A stretch of DNA of 41,269 nucleotides from Vavraia culicis subsp. floridensis. Taxonomy: Eukaryota > Microsporidia > Pleistophoridae. Below the pieces are notes generated by a model. It was not told the origin of the DNA, ran no database searches, and saw nothing but the letters and a program-made list of their open reading frames with translations. The stretch lies in contig NW_007360638.1 in assembly GCF_000192795.1 (NCBI RefSeq), positions 23,405 through 64,673 on the forward strand. The letters are read 5' to 3'. Positions 1 through 9,331 of the stretch are shown here, one piece after another. Position numbers and translations under genes: made by a program. Within the stretch, counting starts at the first letter, position 1. Every line of letters begins with the position of its first letter.

Positions 1-1676
1 AATCCATTCCAGTCATAATTCATTACATTAAAAACATCTATCGCTCCTGTCACCTCTCTCTCCTTAAATTCATTTAGATCAAATATTACAATTGTGTTCT
101 TGACCATGATCAATTGATCATTGGTAATCTTCAAGAAGTAACACGGTGAAAATTCTTTTGCTTTGTCAATCATCAACCTGTCACCAAGTACGTAGTGCAG
201 TAGTACGGTCTTATCTGCGTTAGTGTATGCTATAAATTTATCATTTAAATCGTATGACAGTATTCGTTGATTGGTTTTGTACCTTAGAAGATATTCTATT
301 CGTTTACTCATCCTGTCGCTATAGTTACCGGTTTTACCACCTGTAAAATCGCCGTTATCAAAGGTATTTGCAGTATGTCCCGCACCATTTTTGTTTTGTT
401 TTCTGCAACCATTCTCATCAATCATGCTATTCTTACCACATTCACCTGCATCTTCACCTGTTCTAGCGCGATTTAACGTGTAAAAGTTTAATGTTTTGTT
501 TTCAAGAACACATAAAATATTCTTATACGTCTTTAATACTCCCGTATTATCGTTGAAATACTTGTAGTACATCTCCTTGTCCGTATATACCACGTTAAGC
601 AGAGAATCTTCACCTGCACTTATGATTCGTCCGTTGTCTATAACTAAATGCGTTTTTGAATAGTGAATGTCCAGCTGTCTGTACTTTTGGTAAAAATACT
701 CCTCGTTGCTTTTGATCCACATTATCCGCGAATCGTTTCCGGTCGCTATGAAGTCTTCCTTCAGTTTAACCGCGTACACCGATGAATTTCGCAGTTTTAA
801 TTTTTGCAGTATTAACCCGTTTTTCAACTCGAAAAGTAGTAAGTCGCCTTTCTCAGTTGTAACAACACCATAATACTTCCGACAGTGTTTTATATTATCT
901 TTTACGCCTTCATCACCGCTTATAATATCGTGTTGAAAATCTCTTTGTATTCTTTTCAATTGATTTTCACTTTCCTCCACTGGGCCTCCCCAATTACTAC
1001 CCATCTCGTCATTAAACTCCGTTCTTATGTCTTCATTATCCACCAAACCATGTTTATGATAACTTTTAACATCACTAATATCCGTTTTTGCGCATCCTTT
1101 GTCAGCCAAATCATGCTCATTTTTTTTTCTACTTCCTTTCTTCGCTCTCTTTTTGTTCTTTCGATGCTCCTTCCTATCTGATCCACTGATTCTACTCACC
1201 ACATGAAAAGATGTAAGCCCATCCCCAACCCATTCCCATTCTTCTAAGCCCCATCTAACCATATCGCCAACAACTACCAATCGATTACCTGCCCATCCAA
1301 CGAAAATATCGGTCCTTGACCTGCAAACATCTTCGCCATCAACAACCAGCACATATTCATTGTCCTTTCTCTCTACAATATATAACCGCCTGTCAACCAC
1401 ACATATACGGACAACCAGGCACTCCCGCACTTTTGCAAGCTGATTTTTTGCAAATGTATATAAACCATCATCCGTGCCCATGTACAACACATCGTTGTAC
1501 ACACAGCACGCGGTAACACATATCTTTACATCACAGATAAACGTTTTGGTAAGTGCCAGCGAAGAGTAAACTGTCAGGATGTTACTCTGAAAAACGAAAA
1601 TCTGGCGATTATTCGTACAAATGGCGGTCACAGGGCTGTGATCAATCGGATGGTTCTTCATTATTAGTGTGTTCAT
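1..1676 (-). CDS. UTP4: UTP4-like WD/beta-propeller protein (partial, 3' end beyond window)
   Basis: An uninterrupted frame of 558 codons runs from the ATG at 1676 off the left edge, so the C-terminus is missing. It reads as repeated short beta-strands separated by charged loops, as in a divergent beta-propeller. A lysine-rich, low-complexity insert follows the first roughly 160 residues. The best resemblance is to yeast Utp4, in the region where ATGNDSRIMWIK, then a Tyr/Arg-rich stretch, then IISAGEDSLLNVV matches the Utp4 pattern of a G-x-D-x-x-I strand followed by an S-G/A-G-x-x-x-L strand. Utp4 is a UTP-A (t-UTP) subunit of the SSU processome, binding nascent pre-rRNA in the nucleolus. 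Five C residues lie 3 nt upstream of the ATG (plus-strand G run at 1680-1684), supporting this start. A different WD-repeat protein is possible; the beta-propeller call is firmer than the name. Confidence 0.55.
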   Translation of the reverse strand, partial: MNTLIMKNHPIDHSPVTAICTNNRQIFVFQSNILTVYSSLALTKTFICDVKICVTACCVYNDVLYMGTDDGLYTFAKNQLAKVRECLVVRICVVDRRLYIVERKDNEYVLVVDGEDVCRSRTDIFVGWAGNRLVVVGDMVRWGLEEWEWVGDGLTSFHVVSRISGSDRKEHRKNKKRAKKGSRKKNEHDLADKGCAKTDISDVKSYHKHGLVDNEDIRTEFNDEMGSNWGGPVEESENQLKRIQRDFQHDIISGDEGVKDNIKHCRKYYGVVTTEKGDLLLFELKNGLILQKLKLRNSSVYAVKLKEDFIATGNDSRIMWIKSNEEYFYQKYRQLDIHYSKTHLVIDNGRIISAGEDSLLNVVYTDKEMYYKYFNDNTGVLKTYKNILCVLENKTLNFYTLNRARTGEDAGECGKNSMIDENGCRKQNKNGAGHTANTFDNGDFTGGKTGNYSDRMSKRIEYLLRYKTNQRILSYDLNDKFIAYTNADKTVLLHYVLGDRLMIDKAKEFSPCYFLKITNDQLIMVKNTIVIFDLNEFKEREVTGAIDVFNVMNYDWNG

Positions 1677-2011
1677 CAAGGGGGTTTAATCTCTGAAATA
1701 AATAACACGGTTATTTTTATGAAGGTCGTTTTACTGTGCGAAACGGAACACGGTTGATTTTTAGTCAGCACGTTACAACTCAACAAATACGCATCTAAAA
1801 CTATTTCTCGGCATTCAGCACTGTAAATACAATTAATTTATCGCCTTACAACACTTTCATCGCACAACAATATCTCCTTTTGTGATTAAATGCACGTTTA
1901 AAATCATTGAATAGCTTTTAATCCATAATGACACGTAATGCAAGGGGACGGGCACGTGTTTTCACGCATTCTTACCATCGATTAAAATTCGTAAATTTTT
2001 TTGCCCATTTG
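1677..2011. promoter_or_regulatory. Shared divergent promoter region of the UTP4-like and UTP10-like genes
   Basis: These 335 bp separate two divergent starts. On the minus side five C residues sit 3 nt before the ATG at 1676. On the plus side an A3T7 block at about 1993-2000 and CCC at 2004-2006 precede the ATG at 2012. CCC/GGG motifs close to the ATG and AAATTTT-like blocks are known start-associated signals of microsporidian genes. An in-frame ATG at 1928 lies upstream but lacks these motifs. Confidence 0.5.
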
Positions 2012-4237
2012 ATGATAAAAGAAAAATTGCTGAAATTGAGATCGCTGAAGAAGACGAGTGATTTGTACACCAAGCCACTTTTCTTGTTAGAAAATACCGA
2101 AAATTTAGACATCGACACACACCGTGATATGCTCAGTACTGATAAGTACATCCGAAGGAATAAATTGAGAGAGACGTACACCGAACAACAGGAGAATAAG
2201 TTCAACAAAAAGTACGGGAAATATTTGAAATCGCTTGTGACCAAGCGAAAAGATGATGGTTTTACCATTCTTGTGGACTTTCACATCAAGTTTTACCACA
2301 TCGATAGATACAACAAAAATGAACTTATTTTCATTCTACTGCCGGATTATCTGATCTACGGGAAAGAACTTGCTATGTTGGGAATGGAACCTTCTTTGAG
2401 TGGTATAGTTAGAAAAATGAAAGACAAAGAGTTCTATTTCATGGTAATGGAGTATTACAAGTACGATTTTTTCTTTTTCAAACACTTGATGCATTCTTTT
2501 TTGGAAGGAAATGAGAGACTACCAAGTTTTTACGGGTTAACAGTGCTGAAGGTTATCAGACAAACTAATGACCATAACTTTCTCCGTTATGTTTATCTGT
2601 CATTCAAGAGTAAGGCTAAAATAGAAATAAGAGAGTTGGAAGATGTGATTATGGATGATACGATGCAAGAAAATGGTGACGAGAAAACAACGATGAGAAG
2701 GTACGATGGAAATACAAGTGCACAATATAAATCCGTTCCCGGAGAAAATGACAGACGTAAGAACAACGAAGTGTTAATTCGCTGTAGGAATATTCTACAA
2801 TTAGAACTTGATGAAAATGTGTATGCGCCAAAGGCTAGAACAGAAATTATATCTGGCGAGGATAATTTAATGAGAAATGGTTCAGATGACCTAATAGTAA
2901 ATTTGCAGATAAACAAAAATTATTCACCCGCCATCACTGAAAATGAATTGACTGGAATGCTCCTAAAAAAGAACGCCAGAGGGCATTTCATTGTCAATTG
3001 TATCAAAATTGCCAAAAATAGTAACTACGATATTGTCGTACCTTTATCAAAGATAATAGACACTGCAGAGGACAAGAGAACCGTGCTTGAGTATGTTCTG
3101 GACTACCACACAGTCAGAAATAAGATACCTCAGGTCAGTAAGATTATTAATCTGCTGGTAAGCCACAAGGAATGCATCGATGGTATTCTTAGAGGTAAAT
3201 TGCATGATTTTCTGGACAACGTCTCGAATAAGAGATCGTACAACAGTGCGATTGAGAAATTATACAACAATGGATTGGTCGATTATGTCCGAATGAACAT
3301 GTTGGATAGCAATAGCGGATTTTTATTGGATAGTAACATCGGTGAGTTAAATATTGCCAATGAATGTCTGCAGAGTTACAGAACAGGGAACACACAGCCG
3401 ATACTTAATGGATACGTTATTAGGGATTGGGAAGGTACAGCAAAGAAATTTTGGCAAGAAGTCCTTGAAACAACGGATAGGATACCACCTGCTATGCTTT
3501 CCACCACGCATTTAGTTCATTTATTCACTGTTCCCGTTAAATATCATAAAAAAATTGCTTTGTCACTTGCACAGGCAATCAACGAAGACAATTGTTATGA
3601 CATTGCTAGGGCTGTGATAAATAGAAACATGGACCACGTCGAAATACTCGCATTGGTGCATGATTACGTTCAAAATCACGATTTGTTTGTCGACCATTTT
3701 TGCATTTCGGACGAAGAGCTCAAAATAATTCTGCTAGAACATAAAAACACCAAGGCTATTGCCATGATCTTACAGCTTGTAAGCAATCACATACTCCAGT
3801 ACATTCCACTTGTTGTACCTCTTCTAATACAGGAAAAGGAACTTTTATGCCTGGTGGGTTTGATTAAAAGGTACAAAAATGTTTTAATCACATACTTGCA
3901 GCAATTTATGGAACTAGGAATGGACACGGAAGTATTTGCCTATTTTGACAATGGATCAACGGTATTAAAAATGATAGATATGGCGGCATACGACACGCTA
4001 TATAACTACATTAACGTGCTACCGTGCATCGATTCAAATACATGTCAAGTAATTCTGCATACAAATAATATCGATTTGATTCGATTAATGATCTTAAGGA
4101 TTGTGCACAGCGGGAAGGAGTGTAGGGACGTGCATTACCTCTTGAAAGATATAAAAAGTGAGGATGTTCGTGAGTTGATAAAAGAAAATGCAATTAAGTC
4201 TAAAATTCTGAGAAATGTGATCAAGGAGTGGAGCTAA
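2012..4237 (+). CDS. UTP10: UTP10/HEATR1-like helical-repeat protein, short form (741 aa)
   Basis: The protein is almost wholly helical. Its first 220 residues follow the N-terminal pattern of Utp10/HEATR1: SLKKTSDLYTKPLFLLEN near the start, an acidic linker, KYLKSL, then a module with FTILVDFHIKFYHIDRYNK followed by LIFILLPDY. This corresponds to the Utp10 segment with W-L-(V/I)-R-R-F-x-I-H-x-x-N and then L-x-x-L-x-Y-Y. Utp10 is a nucleolar UTP-A component of the SSU processome. At 741 residues it is far shorter than yeast Utp10 (about 1,770), in line with protein shortening in microsporidia. Residues about 230-310 are a charged low-complexity linker. I chose the ATG at 2012 over the in-frame ATG at 1928 because an AAATTTT-like block and CCC lie immediately upstream of it. 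The partner gene, also UTP-A-like, is divergent. The name is an alignment-by-eye judgement; a generic HEAT-type protein is the alternative. Confidence 0.55.
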   Translation: MIKEKLLKLRSLKKTSDLYTKPLFLLENTENLDIDTHRDMLSTDKYIRRNKLRETYTEQQENKFNKKYGKYLKSLVTKRKDDGFTILVDFHIKFYHIDRYNKNELIFILLPDYLIYGKELAMLGMEPSLSGIVRKMKDKEFYFMVMEYYKYDFFFFKHLMHSFLEGNERLPSFYGLTVLKVIRQTNDHNFLRYVYLSFKSKAKIEIRELEDVIMDDTMQENGDEKTTMRRYDGNTSAQYKSVPGENDRRKNNEVLIRCRNILQLELDENVYAPKARTEIISGEDNLMRNGSDDLIVNLQINKNYSPAITENELTGMLLKKNARGHFIVNCIKIAKNSNYDIVVPLSKIIDTAEDKRTVLEYVLDYHTVRNKIPQVSKIINLLVSHKECIDGILRGKLHDFLDNVSNKRSYNSAIEKLYNNGLVDYVRMNMLDSNSGFLLDSNIGELNIANECLQSYRTGNTQPILNGYVIRDWEGTAKKFWQEVLETTDRIPPAMLSTTHLVHLFTVPVKYHKKIALSLAQAINEDNCYDIARAVINRNMDHVEILALVHDYVQNHDLFVDHFCISDEELKIILLEHKNTKAIAMILQLVSNHILQYIPLVVPLLIQEKELLCLVGLIKRYKNVLITYLQQFMELGMDTEVFAYFDNGSTVLKMIDMAAYDTLYNYINVLPCIDSNTCQVILHTNNIDLIRLMILRIVHSGKECRDVHYLLKDIKSEDVRELIKENAIKSKILRNVIKEWS

Positions 4238-4512
4238 ATTAAATAGAATTGTCTAATAACTGGTGAATGGTATGTTTTTACCATCAGATCATGAGAAAGG
4301 CATCATGATTTGTGCTCTTTCATCGTGTCCAGATGTTCTAAACTTGCTCATGAATTTCGTTATTGGTGACGAACCAGCCCTTCATACTCATAAGGCCAGG
4401 TATTATGAACCATCATTGGCTTTAGATCGAGGTATTCACAGCGATGTATAAGACAAGACTTTTTCATAGAGAGGTAGCTTTATTTTTATCATGATATCAC
4501 TATGGAGGTACA

Positions 4513-4926
4513 TCAACTCTTCTGTGCCCGCTTTCGTCTGAAGAATGCCTTTGTATTGTCCAAAATCAACTCCCTGTTATTTTGGATTAGCTTTCCGTCC
4601 AAGAACATGGAATCCAGCATATAATATGCCTCCTCGTAGTTGTAAATAAGGTTTGACTCAGAAAATCCGGAGAAATACGCATTCAGCAACTGGAACAGGC
4701 TATCAATGTAGTAGAATGTTATAAAGGGGTTCTCATTTTCAACCACAAACACGATTTTTATCAGTTTGTACGTCTTTACCACATACAATTTACCTTCAAA
4801 CCTAAAAAAATTACGCAGTGCCAGTTTGGTCTTGAATGCCGATCTCAGGTCTATTTTTTCAAGTGTAAACGATCTTTTTATCCTGTATTCTCCCTCGGGA
4901 TTGCATAGAAATATCGTATTTATCAT
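4513..4926 (-). CDS. Clathrin adaptor (AP) complex sigma subunit
   Basis: The 137-residue product has the length and pattern of a longin-type AP small subunit. It starts with a beta-strand (MINTIFLCNPEGEYRIKRSF) and has a central FVVENENPFITFYYIDSLF strand-helix segment. The family-typical helix LLNAYFSGFSESNLIYNYEEA is followed by LDSMFLDGKLIQNN. Sigma subunits sit in the core of AP-1/AP-2-type complexes and help bind dileucine sorting signals at trans-Golgi or endosomal membranes. Coatomer zeta is a relative, but the F-S/G-x-x-S-E-x-x-(L/I)-I-x-(N)-(Y/F) block favours sigma. Which AP complex it serves cannot be told. Start at the only suitable ATG; no clear CCC motif. The gene converges with the UTP10-like gene, with 275 bp between their stops. 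Confidence 0.72.
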   Translation of the reverse strand: MINTIFLCNPEGEYRIKRSFTLEKIDLRSAFKTKLALRNFFRFEGKLYVVKTYKLIKIVFVVENENPFITFYYIDSLFQLLNAYFSGFSESNLIYNYEEAYYMLDSMFLDGKLIQNNRELILDNTKAFFRRKRAQKS

Positions 4927-5593
4927 GGTGTATTTATCTGTAAATGTTTTTATAGCTTATGTGAAACATTACTGTTTTGATCAACCAATAGAGCAACACA
5001 TGCTTGGTTATTTACACTATTCTTTGTTGTTTTATGACTGATTTTTGTTCATTTCTTACGGCATATGTAATTTAAATATGAAGGAGAGATATTTGTTCAT
5101 TATATTGATCACTTGGTTGCAAACAATTTTGTTCATCAATTATAACAACACTGTTAGTTATCTGCACAAGTGTTTACTCCATTCATAGTACGGAATGTAA
5201 CAAGTCACATCCTTCTACTGCCTTAAAAACAGCATGCTATCACCGAATTAATGAAATGGCTATGTGATCCAGGATGTTCATGTTGAATTTATTTGCCTAC
5301 TTCTATACTTGATCATTTTTTCTTCAAAAAATATTTAGCCACCAATACTACGCATTCTGCCACCATCTGCTAAATATGCATGCTCGACCGTTCAATAATT
5401 TTTAATGTGCTTCTTGCTTCAATGGCTGATATCATTGAAACAGTCTTGTTCGCTATCAATCGAGCAATATACGCTTTTACATATTCTTTGTATTTTTTGT
5501 CCAAAATGATCCTTCTTATCGCCTATTCCCAACAAATAGTCCGTTTTGAAAAAATTGCTCTGCACAATCGATATTTATACATTATGCTTTGTA
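4927..5593. other. AT-rich spacer
   Basis: I see no convincing gene. An ATG-initiated hydrophobic ORF at 5380-5601 overlaps the start of the next gene and looks like chance in AT-rich sequence. Confidence 0.5.
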
Positions 5594-5980
5594 ATGTATG
5601 ACCTGCAAGGGAGGGAATACCTCTGTTTACCTCGCTTTGTACTTTACAAGATTTTTAGTGCTACACCCCAACACTTGACCATGAAATTCTTTCTAAGGAG
5701 CAGCGTGATAAATTTTGATCGGTTTCGTGTGCAAAATCCCACATACTGTCCTATTTACCGGCAGACATTCGTTACAAGTGGTGAAATCAGAATAAAATTG
5801 TCTAAATCGGAAGGAACTGAGATATATGCTCTATGTGACACGAAAGATTTTGACATTAAGGATCTTTTTGAATATAAATTTGTACAAGACAATACCGACA
5901 ATGTCAGTAATGGAAATCGGCAGACCAAGATTAAGAAGGTAAAACAAAGCAGTTTGTTTAATTTTATGAAGACTTCCTGA
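5594..5980 (+). CDS. Small protein with C-terminal PCNA-interacting (PIP-box-like) motif
   Basis: From the ATG at 5594 the product is 128 residues (MYDLQGREYLCLPRF...). The frame continues upstream only through a TTG, so the ATG is preferred. I do not recognise the main body (residues 1-95), which looks like a small alternating beta/alpha domain. The C-terminus is basic (KIKKVK) and then reads QSSLFNFM at about residues 118-125, just short of the end. This fits the PIP-box consensus Q-x-x-(L/I/M)-x-x-(F/Y)-x, although a second aromatic is replaced by Met. A C-terminal PIP box is typical of small PCNA clients such as polymerase delta accessory subunits, RNase H2B and repair factors. A DNA replication or repair role is therefore inferred from the motif alone. 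Confidence 0.55.
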   Translation: MYDLQGREYLCLPRFVLYKIFSATPQHLTMKFFLRSSVINFDRFRVQNPTYCPIYRQTFVTSGEIRIKLSKSEGTEIYALCDTKDFDIKDLFEYKFVQDNTDNVSNGNRQTKIKKVKQSSLFNFMKTS

Positions 5981-6830
5981 ATCTGCAGTTTCTTTTTGGT
6001 AAATTAAAGTGGTTATCTTAAAAAAGTGTTCGATGCTTATACTGCACATTTATTGAGGTAGTATGTTTACAAAGTACAATGTTTTGTTGTATAACGTATT
6101 TTTGAAACTACTTTTGGCAATTCCCGTTCTAAGATAATAATCAACCGAAATCCGGTTTTATAGTATTCGATTTATCATTCATGTTTTACTATTTTCAAGA
6201 GAATATCATTGTTTTTAACACGAAAACCAAAGTTGTATTTAATAAGATTATTTGTAAAGGATGATGATCACCAACACGATGCAGTAGCGTCAAATTTTAA
6301 AGGTCTGTTTTGTATAACGCTATGAACAAAGTATTTTGAATTGATCATGCCGCTAATTATTTTAATAGCGAACTAAATCCACTAAACATATTTCCATACT
6401 TAGTGCATCATATGTACATCAAAAAACGATCCAATTCGGTTTTCGATTCAGATTACAGATAAAATCAGCACATTAGCTTTAGAAAACAAGTTAATACATG
6501 CGAGATATGTGTTTTTAAAGACATTGAGATTCATAAACAGTAGTGAAATTGTTCTTTTTGACGTAACTATTTGAGATGAGAATTTTTAAAGTATTTAAAC
6601 ACTTTTACACAGCTCATTTTCGTTTAATCTTACACGAGCTAAAAGAGAATAACAAAATTACTTACCATTTGAGTATTCCTGCCATAAAATTACACAAATT
6701 TTCATAATATATGTCATATACCAACTCTCCATCAAGCTATAACCGTAAAGTAGCACTCATATCATAATTAAACTCTATTTGATAAATTAAACCGATATTT
6801 TGTTCATGTTCCACCATCGCAATCAATCTC
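5981..6830. other. AT-rich spacer, nothing recognised
   Basis: These 850 bp have frequent stops in all frames that I followed, and no RNA gene signature was seen. Confidence 0.5.
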
Positions 6831-7586
6831 ATGCCTCCACTACAGCTATCCACACCATACAACAATTTATCCACCAAAGATAAAAAGATATTACGTCTAC
6901 TTGCGTGTCAAGCCATCGAAAGTCGCCTTACATCCAATCTAAACTGGTTCATCAAAACTACCATGAACACATACTACCGTTTTTACATCGATGACTTCGT
7001 ATACACATATGAAGCTGTGCCTCGTGCACGCAGCAACGCATTCTTTGTGCTGCGCTGTATCGCAGAATCAAACGAGTTCGAAGATATTTTCAAGCCTGTC
7101 AGCTTTTTTAGTGAGGAACACCTCACGATAGCACAAATGATTTCTCTTGGTAGCTCATTCGAAGTTAAAGGACACACGATGCGTGACTTATCGGTGGGAT
7201 TGATGTACTACATCGGTACAAAACTGAATGGAGTGTTTAATGAGAAGATGTCCGAGCTTATAATGCTATCAGGTTTGGAACATCATTTATTTCCGCTGCT
7301 TACGCCGTTTGGATTCGATGAGGTGACCCGTGCTTTTCTTGTTGAGTTAAAAGATCTTTTTTATGGTATTGCAAGAAACGATGTGAACAGAGATATTCGT
7401 GAGATAGTGAACTGCAATTACCTGCATCTGTGTCACAAAAGTACGTTTTATAAAATGGGAGGAGATAAGAGGCGGATGGTGGACGGGATCATCAAACTTT
7501 TTGAAATGGAGTGGGAGTACGTTTGCGATAAAACCTTGGACGAAATGGCCAATTATGAAGAAAGTTTCGGTGGAATGGGTTGGTAA
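6831..7586 (+). CDS. Hypothetical protein, 251 aa
   Basis: An intact ATG-initiated ORF of 251 codons with balanced, gene-like amino-acid composition. The product looks mainly helical and soluble, with no signal peptide, membrane segment or metal-binding motif. Tyr/Phe-rich stretches at about residues 45-60 (TYYRFYIDDFVYTYE) and an acidic C-terminus ending in a Gly/Met-rich FGGMGW stand out. I do not recognise a family; it is probably microsporidia-specific. No CCC motif precedes the ATG, so the start is less certain than for uS11. The gene stands alone, with long spacers on both sides. Confidence 0.6.
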   Translation: MPPLQLSTPYNNLSTKDKKILRLLACQAIESRLTSNLNWFIKTTMNTYYRFYIDDFVYTYEAVPRARSNAFFVLRCIAESNEFEDIFKPVSFFSEEHLTIAQMISLGSSFEVKGHTMRDLSVGLMYYIGTKLNGVFNEKMSELIMLSGLEHHLFPLLTPFGFDEVTRAFLVELKDLFYGIARNDVNRDIREIVNCNYLHLCHKSTFYKMGGDKRRMVDGIIKLFEMEWEYVCDKTLDEMANYEESFGGMGW

Positions 7587-8079
7587 TTGGTTATAAAGGA
7601 TAATGCACGATCAAATAAGCGAATACATCATCGTTGGCTCTTTCTGTCTCACTTTCACGTGTGTGCCTCTCGTACACTGGTAGTCAACGTTTATGGAATA
7701 TTTCCAGGTATTCTTGTCAAAGTTATTACCGTCTCACGTCAATAGTAAATAAAACTTTTCCCTAAACAGCATACAATTATTTACGAGTTTTCACCCGAAT
7801 ACGCTCTATCCCGGTACAAATCTTGTTCAATATTTGGTAACGTTATACGACCGCTCTATCTCCTTTCGGCGGATAGGCACTTCTTACCATTAAAAGGCAA
7901 CTGGCAAAATAAATGTTTTAACGGCACTTCGGGTAACATTTGAATGCCTAGAAGCAGCTTCCGTTTCAACATCATAAAATGAGCGCAGCTACCCTTCCTA
8001 CACAACTCATTAACCTGCAAATTTTGTCGTTTATATGCTTACGGTATGATTGCCATATTTTTTAGCCGCGAGTCCGTTC
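7587..8079. other. Spacer, no recognised gene
   Basis: It contains a short ATG ORF at about 7979 (28 codons). It also holds the first of two copies of the 12-mer cggtatgattgc (about 8042 and 8141), which do not extend into a longer repeat. Confidence 0.4.
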
Positions 8080-8334
8080 ATGCTGCCACACAGTATCACG
8101 GCACGATCACCATCAGCAACTAAATATGTTTTGGCAGAAAACGGTATGATTGCGATGCTTGAAGAGAATACGATTTTTAGTATCGGCATGGTGAGATGGT
8201 ATTCCAACAACTATCATACACCAGCACTCCTTTACCAAAACATACCTTCCCCATATCGTATTGCATATAATACGCGAGAGCTCATCCGTAAAGATGCCAC
8301 CAACACGAACACCGCATCCATAAAAGAACATTAA
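8080..8334 (+). CDS. Possible small ORF or gene remnant (84 aa)
   Basis: An ATG at 8080 opens 84 codons of fairly coding-like sequence (for example ATKYVLAENGMIAMLEEN), ending 13 bp from the convergent uS11 stop. The frame continues a little upstream only through TTG. I recognise no family, and there is no CCC/AAATTTT motif. It may be the tail of a decayed gene rather than a functional one. Confidence 0.25.
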   Translation: MLPHSITARSPSATKYVLAENGMIAMLEENTIFSIGMVRWYSNNYHTPALLYQNIPSPYRIAYNTRELIRKDATNTNTASIKEH

Positions 8335-8347
8335 TAAACTCGTTTAA

Positions 8348-8827
8348 CTATAGTCTTCTTCCTCTTCTACCACCTTTCCTCCTGACAGATCCGCATGCAA
8401 TCGGCGTAACATCCTCAATCCTGCCCAATCTCAATCCACCGCGTATTAAACTACGCACAGCGGCTTGTCCACCAGGTCCGTGCACCTTAGAACCGGAACC
8501 TCCACGTGCACGTACCTTAACATGAATGGCATCATATCCACGCTCTTTCAATTTACTGACGATGTCCTGTGCACACAACATGGCAGCGTATGCTGAACTC
8601 TCATCACGGTGCGCCTTCACCTTCATTCCACCAGATGACTTGGTGATAGTTTCCGAGCCGGTAAGATCAGTGGCATGAATTATCGTGTCGTTCTTTGTTG
8701 CTTTGATGTGCACCAGTGCAAACTTGTACACCTTTTTTTGCTGTTCTTCTTCATCCGGTTTTATCTCTTCTAAGTTTTTGAGAACGGAATCGTTTGCTTG
8801 TGGCTTTTGATCGACTAGCTCTGACAT
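8348..8827 (-). CDS. RPS14: 40S ribosomal protein uS11 (S14)
   Basis: The product, 159 residues, is unmistakable uS11. It has [20 protein letters not shown] at the start of the fold, then [51 protein letters not shown] and the highly basic family C-terminus [11 protein letters not shown]. uS11 sits on the platform of the small ribosomal subunit and contacts 18S rRNA near the mRNA exit. A roughly 25-residue acidic N-terminal extension makes it slightly longer than the yeast protein. Upstream of the ATG, in order on the minus strand, come an A6T3 block (8842-8850) and CCCC (8834-8837), the arrangement known for highly expressed microsporidian genes. This is the most secure call in the window. 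Confidence 0.97.
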   Translation of the reverse strand: MSELVDQKPQANDSVLKNLEEIKPDEEEQQKKVYKFALVHIKATKNDTIIHATDLTGSETITKSSGGMKVKAHRDESSAYAAMLCAQDIVSKLKERGYDAIHVKVRARGGSGSKVHGPGGQAAVRSLIRGGLRLGRIEDVTPIACGSVRRKGGRRGRRL

Positions 8828-8850
8828 TTTGTAGGGGTTGCAAATTTTTT
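8828..8850 (-). promoter_or_regulatory. AAATTT block plus CCCC start motif of uS11
   Basis: On the minus strand AAAAAATTTG is followed by CAA, CCCC and 6 nt before the ATG at 8827. This is the clearest example in the window of the microsporidian start-proximal motif pair, and I used it as the template for judging other starts. Confidence 0.6.
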
Positions 8851-8957
8851 GGTAAATTTAAGTACGAGAGGAACGGCAGGGTGTGACAAAGCGTATCTGT
8901 GAAGATAGCGCGGAGATAAGTAAATATTCACTTTAGAAAGGATGCAGGAAAATGCTC

Positions 8958-9053
8958 GATCAGGTGATTGCAATTTGATGAGCATTTTTTTCAAGAAAAT
9001 ACAGCGATCAGATGATTGCAATTTGATGAGCATTTTCTTCAAGAAAATACGGG
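8958..9053. repeat. Two tandem copies of a 48-bp unit
   Basis: Unit 1 (8958-9005) and unit 2 (9006-9053) both begin gatcag-(g/a)-tgattgc and differ at about four positions. Each contains gagcattt followed by a T-rich stretch and caagaaaata. They lie about 130-230 bp upstream of the uS11 ATG, between uS11 and the deubiquitinase gene. The rest of 9054-9331 holds no gene that I recognise. Confidence 0.9.
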
Positions 9054-9331
9054 ATAACGTGTCATTGAAACAGGTGCTGCGGGAGTAGAAAATCCGTAAT
9101 TGTGAATATTATAATTTAGTGGTGCTTGCCCGGTGCAACACTTTTCGCTGATATTTAAACTTTATGTTTTTCACCCGCTCAGCACAGCTAAACCATTTTA
9201 TTGTAACGACCACCCATTCGTACAAGAATAAAGAACGCGTTGTTATGTGAAGAGATAAATAAAATATACTCGGTAAAAAATATGAAGAACGCATTTACTA
9301 TACTCAACGGTCCTTGCACGTATAAATCACA

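Noticed and set aside
4263..4451. 62-codon ATG ORF in the UTP10-AP sigma interval
   Set aside because: Sits in the short gap between convergent genes, with no recognisable features.
5380..5601. 73-codon ATG ORF before the PIP-box gene
   Set aside because: Overlaps the start of the better-supported 5594-5980 gene and has AT-driven hydrophobic composition.
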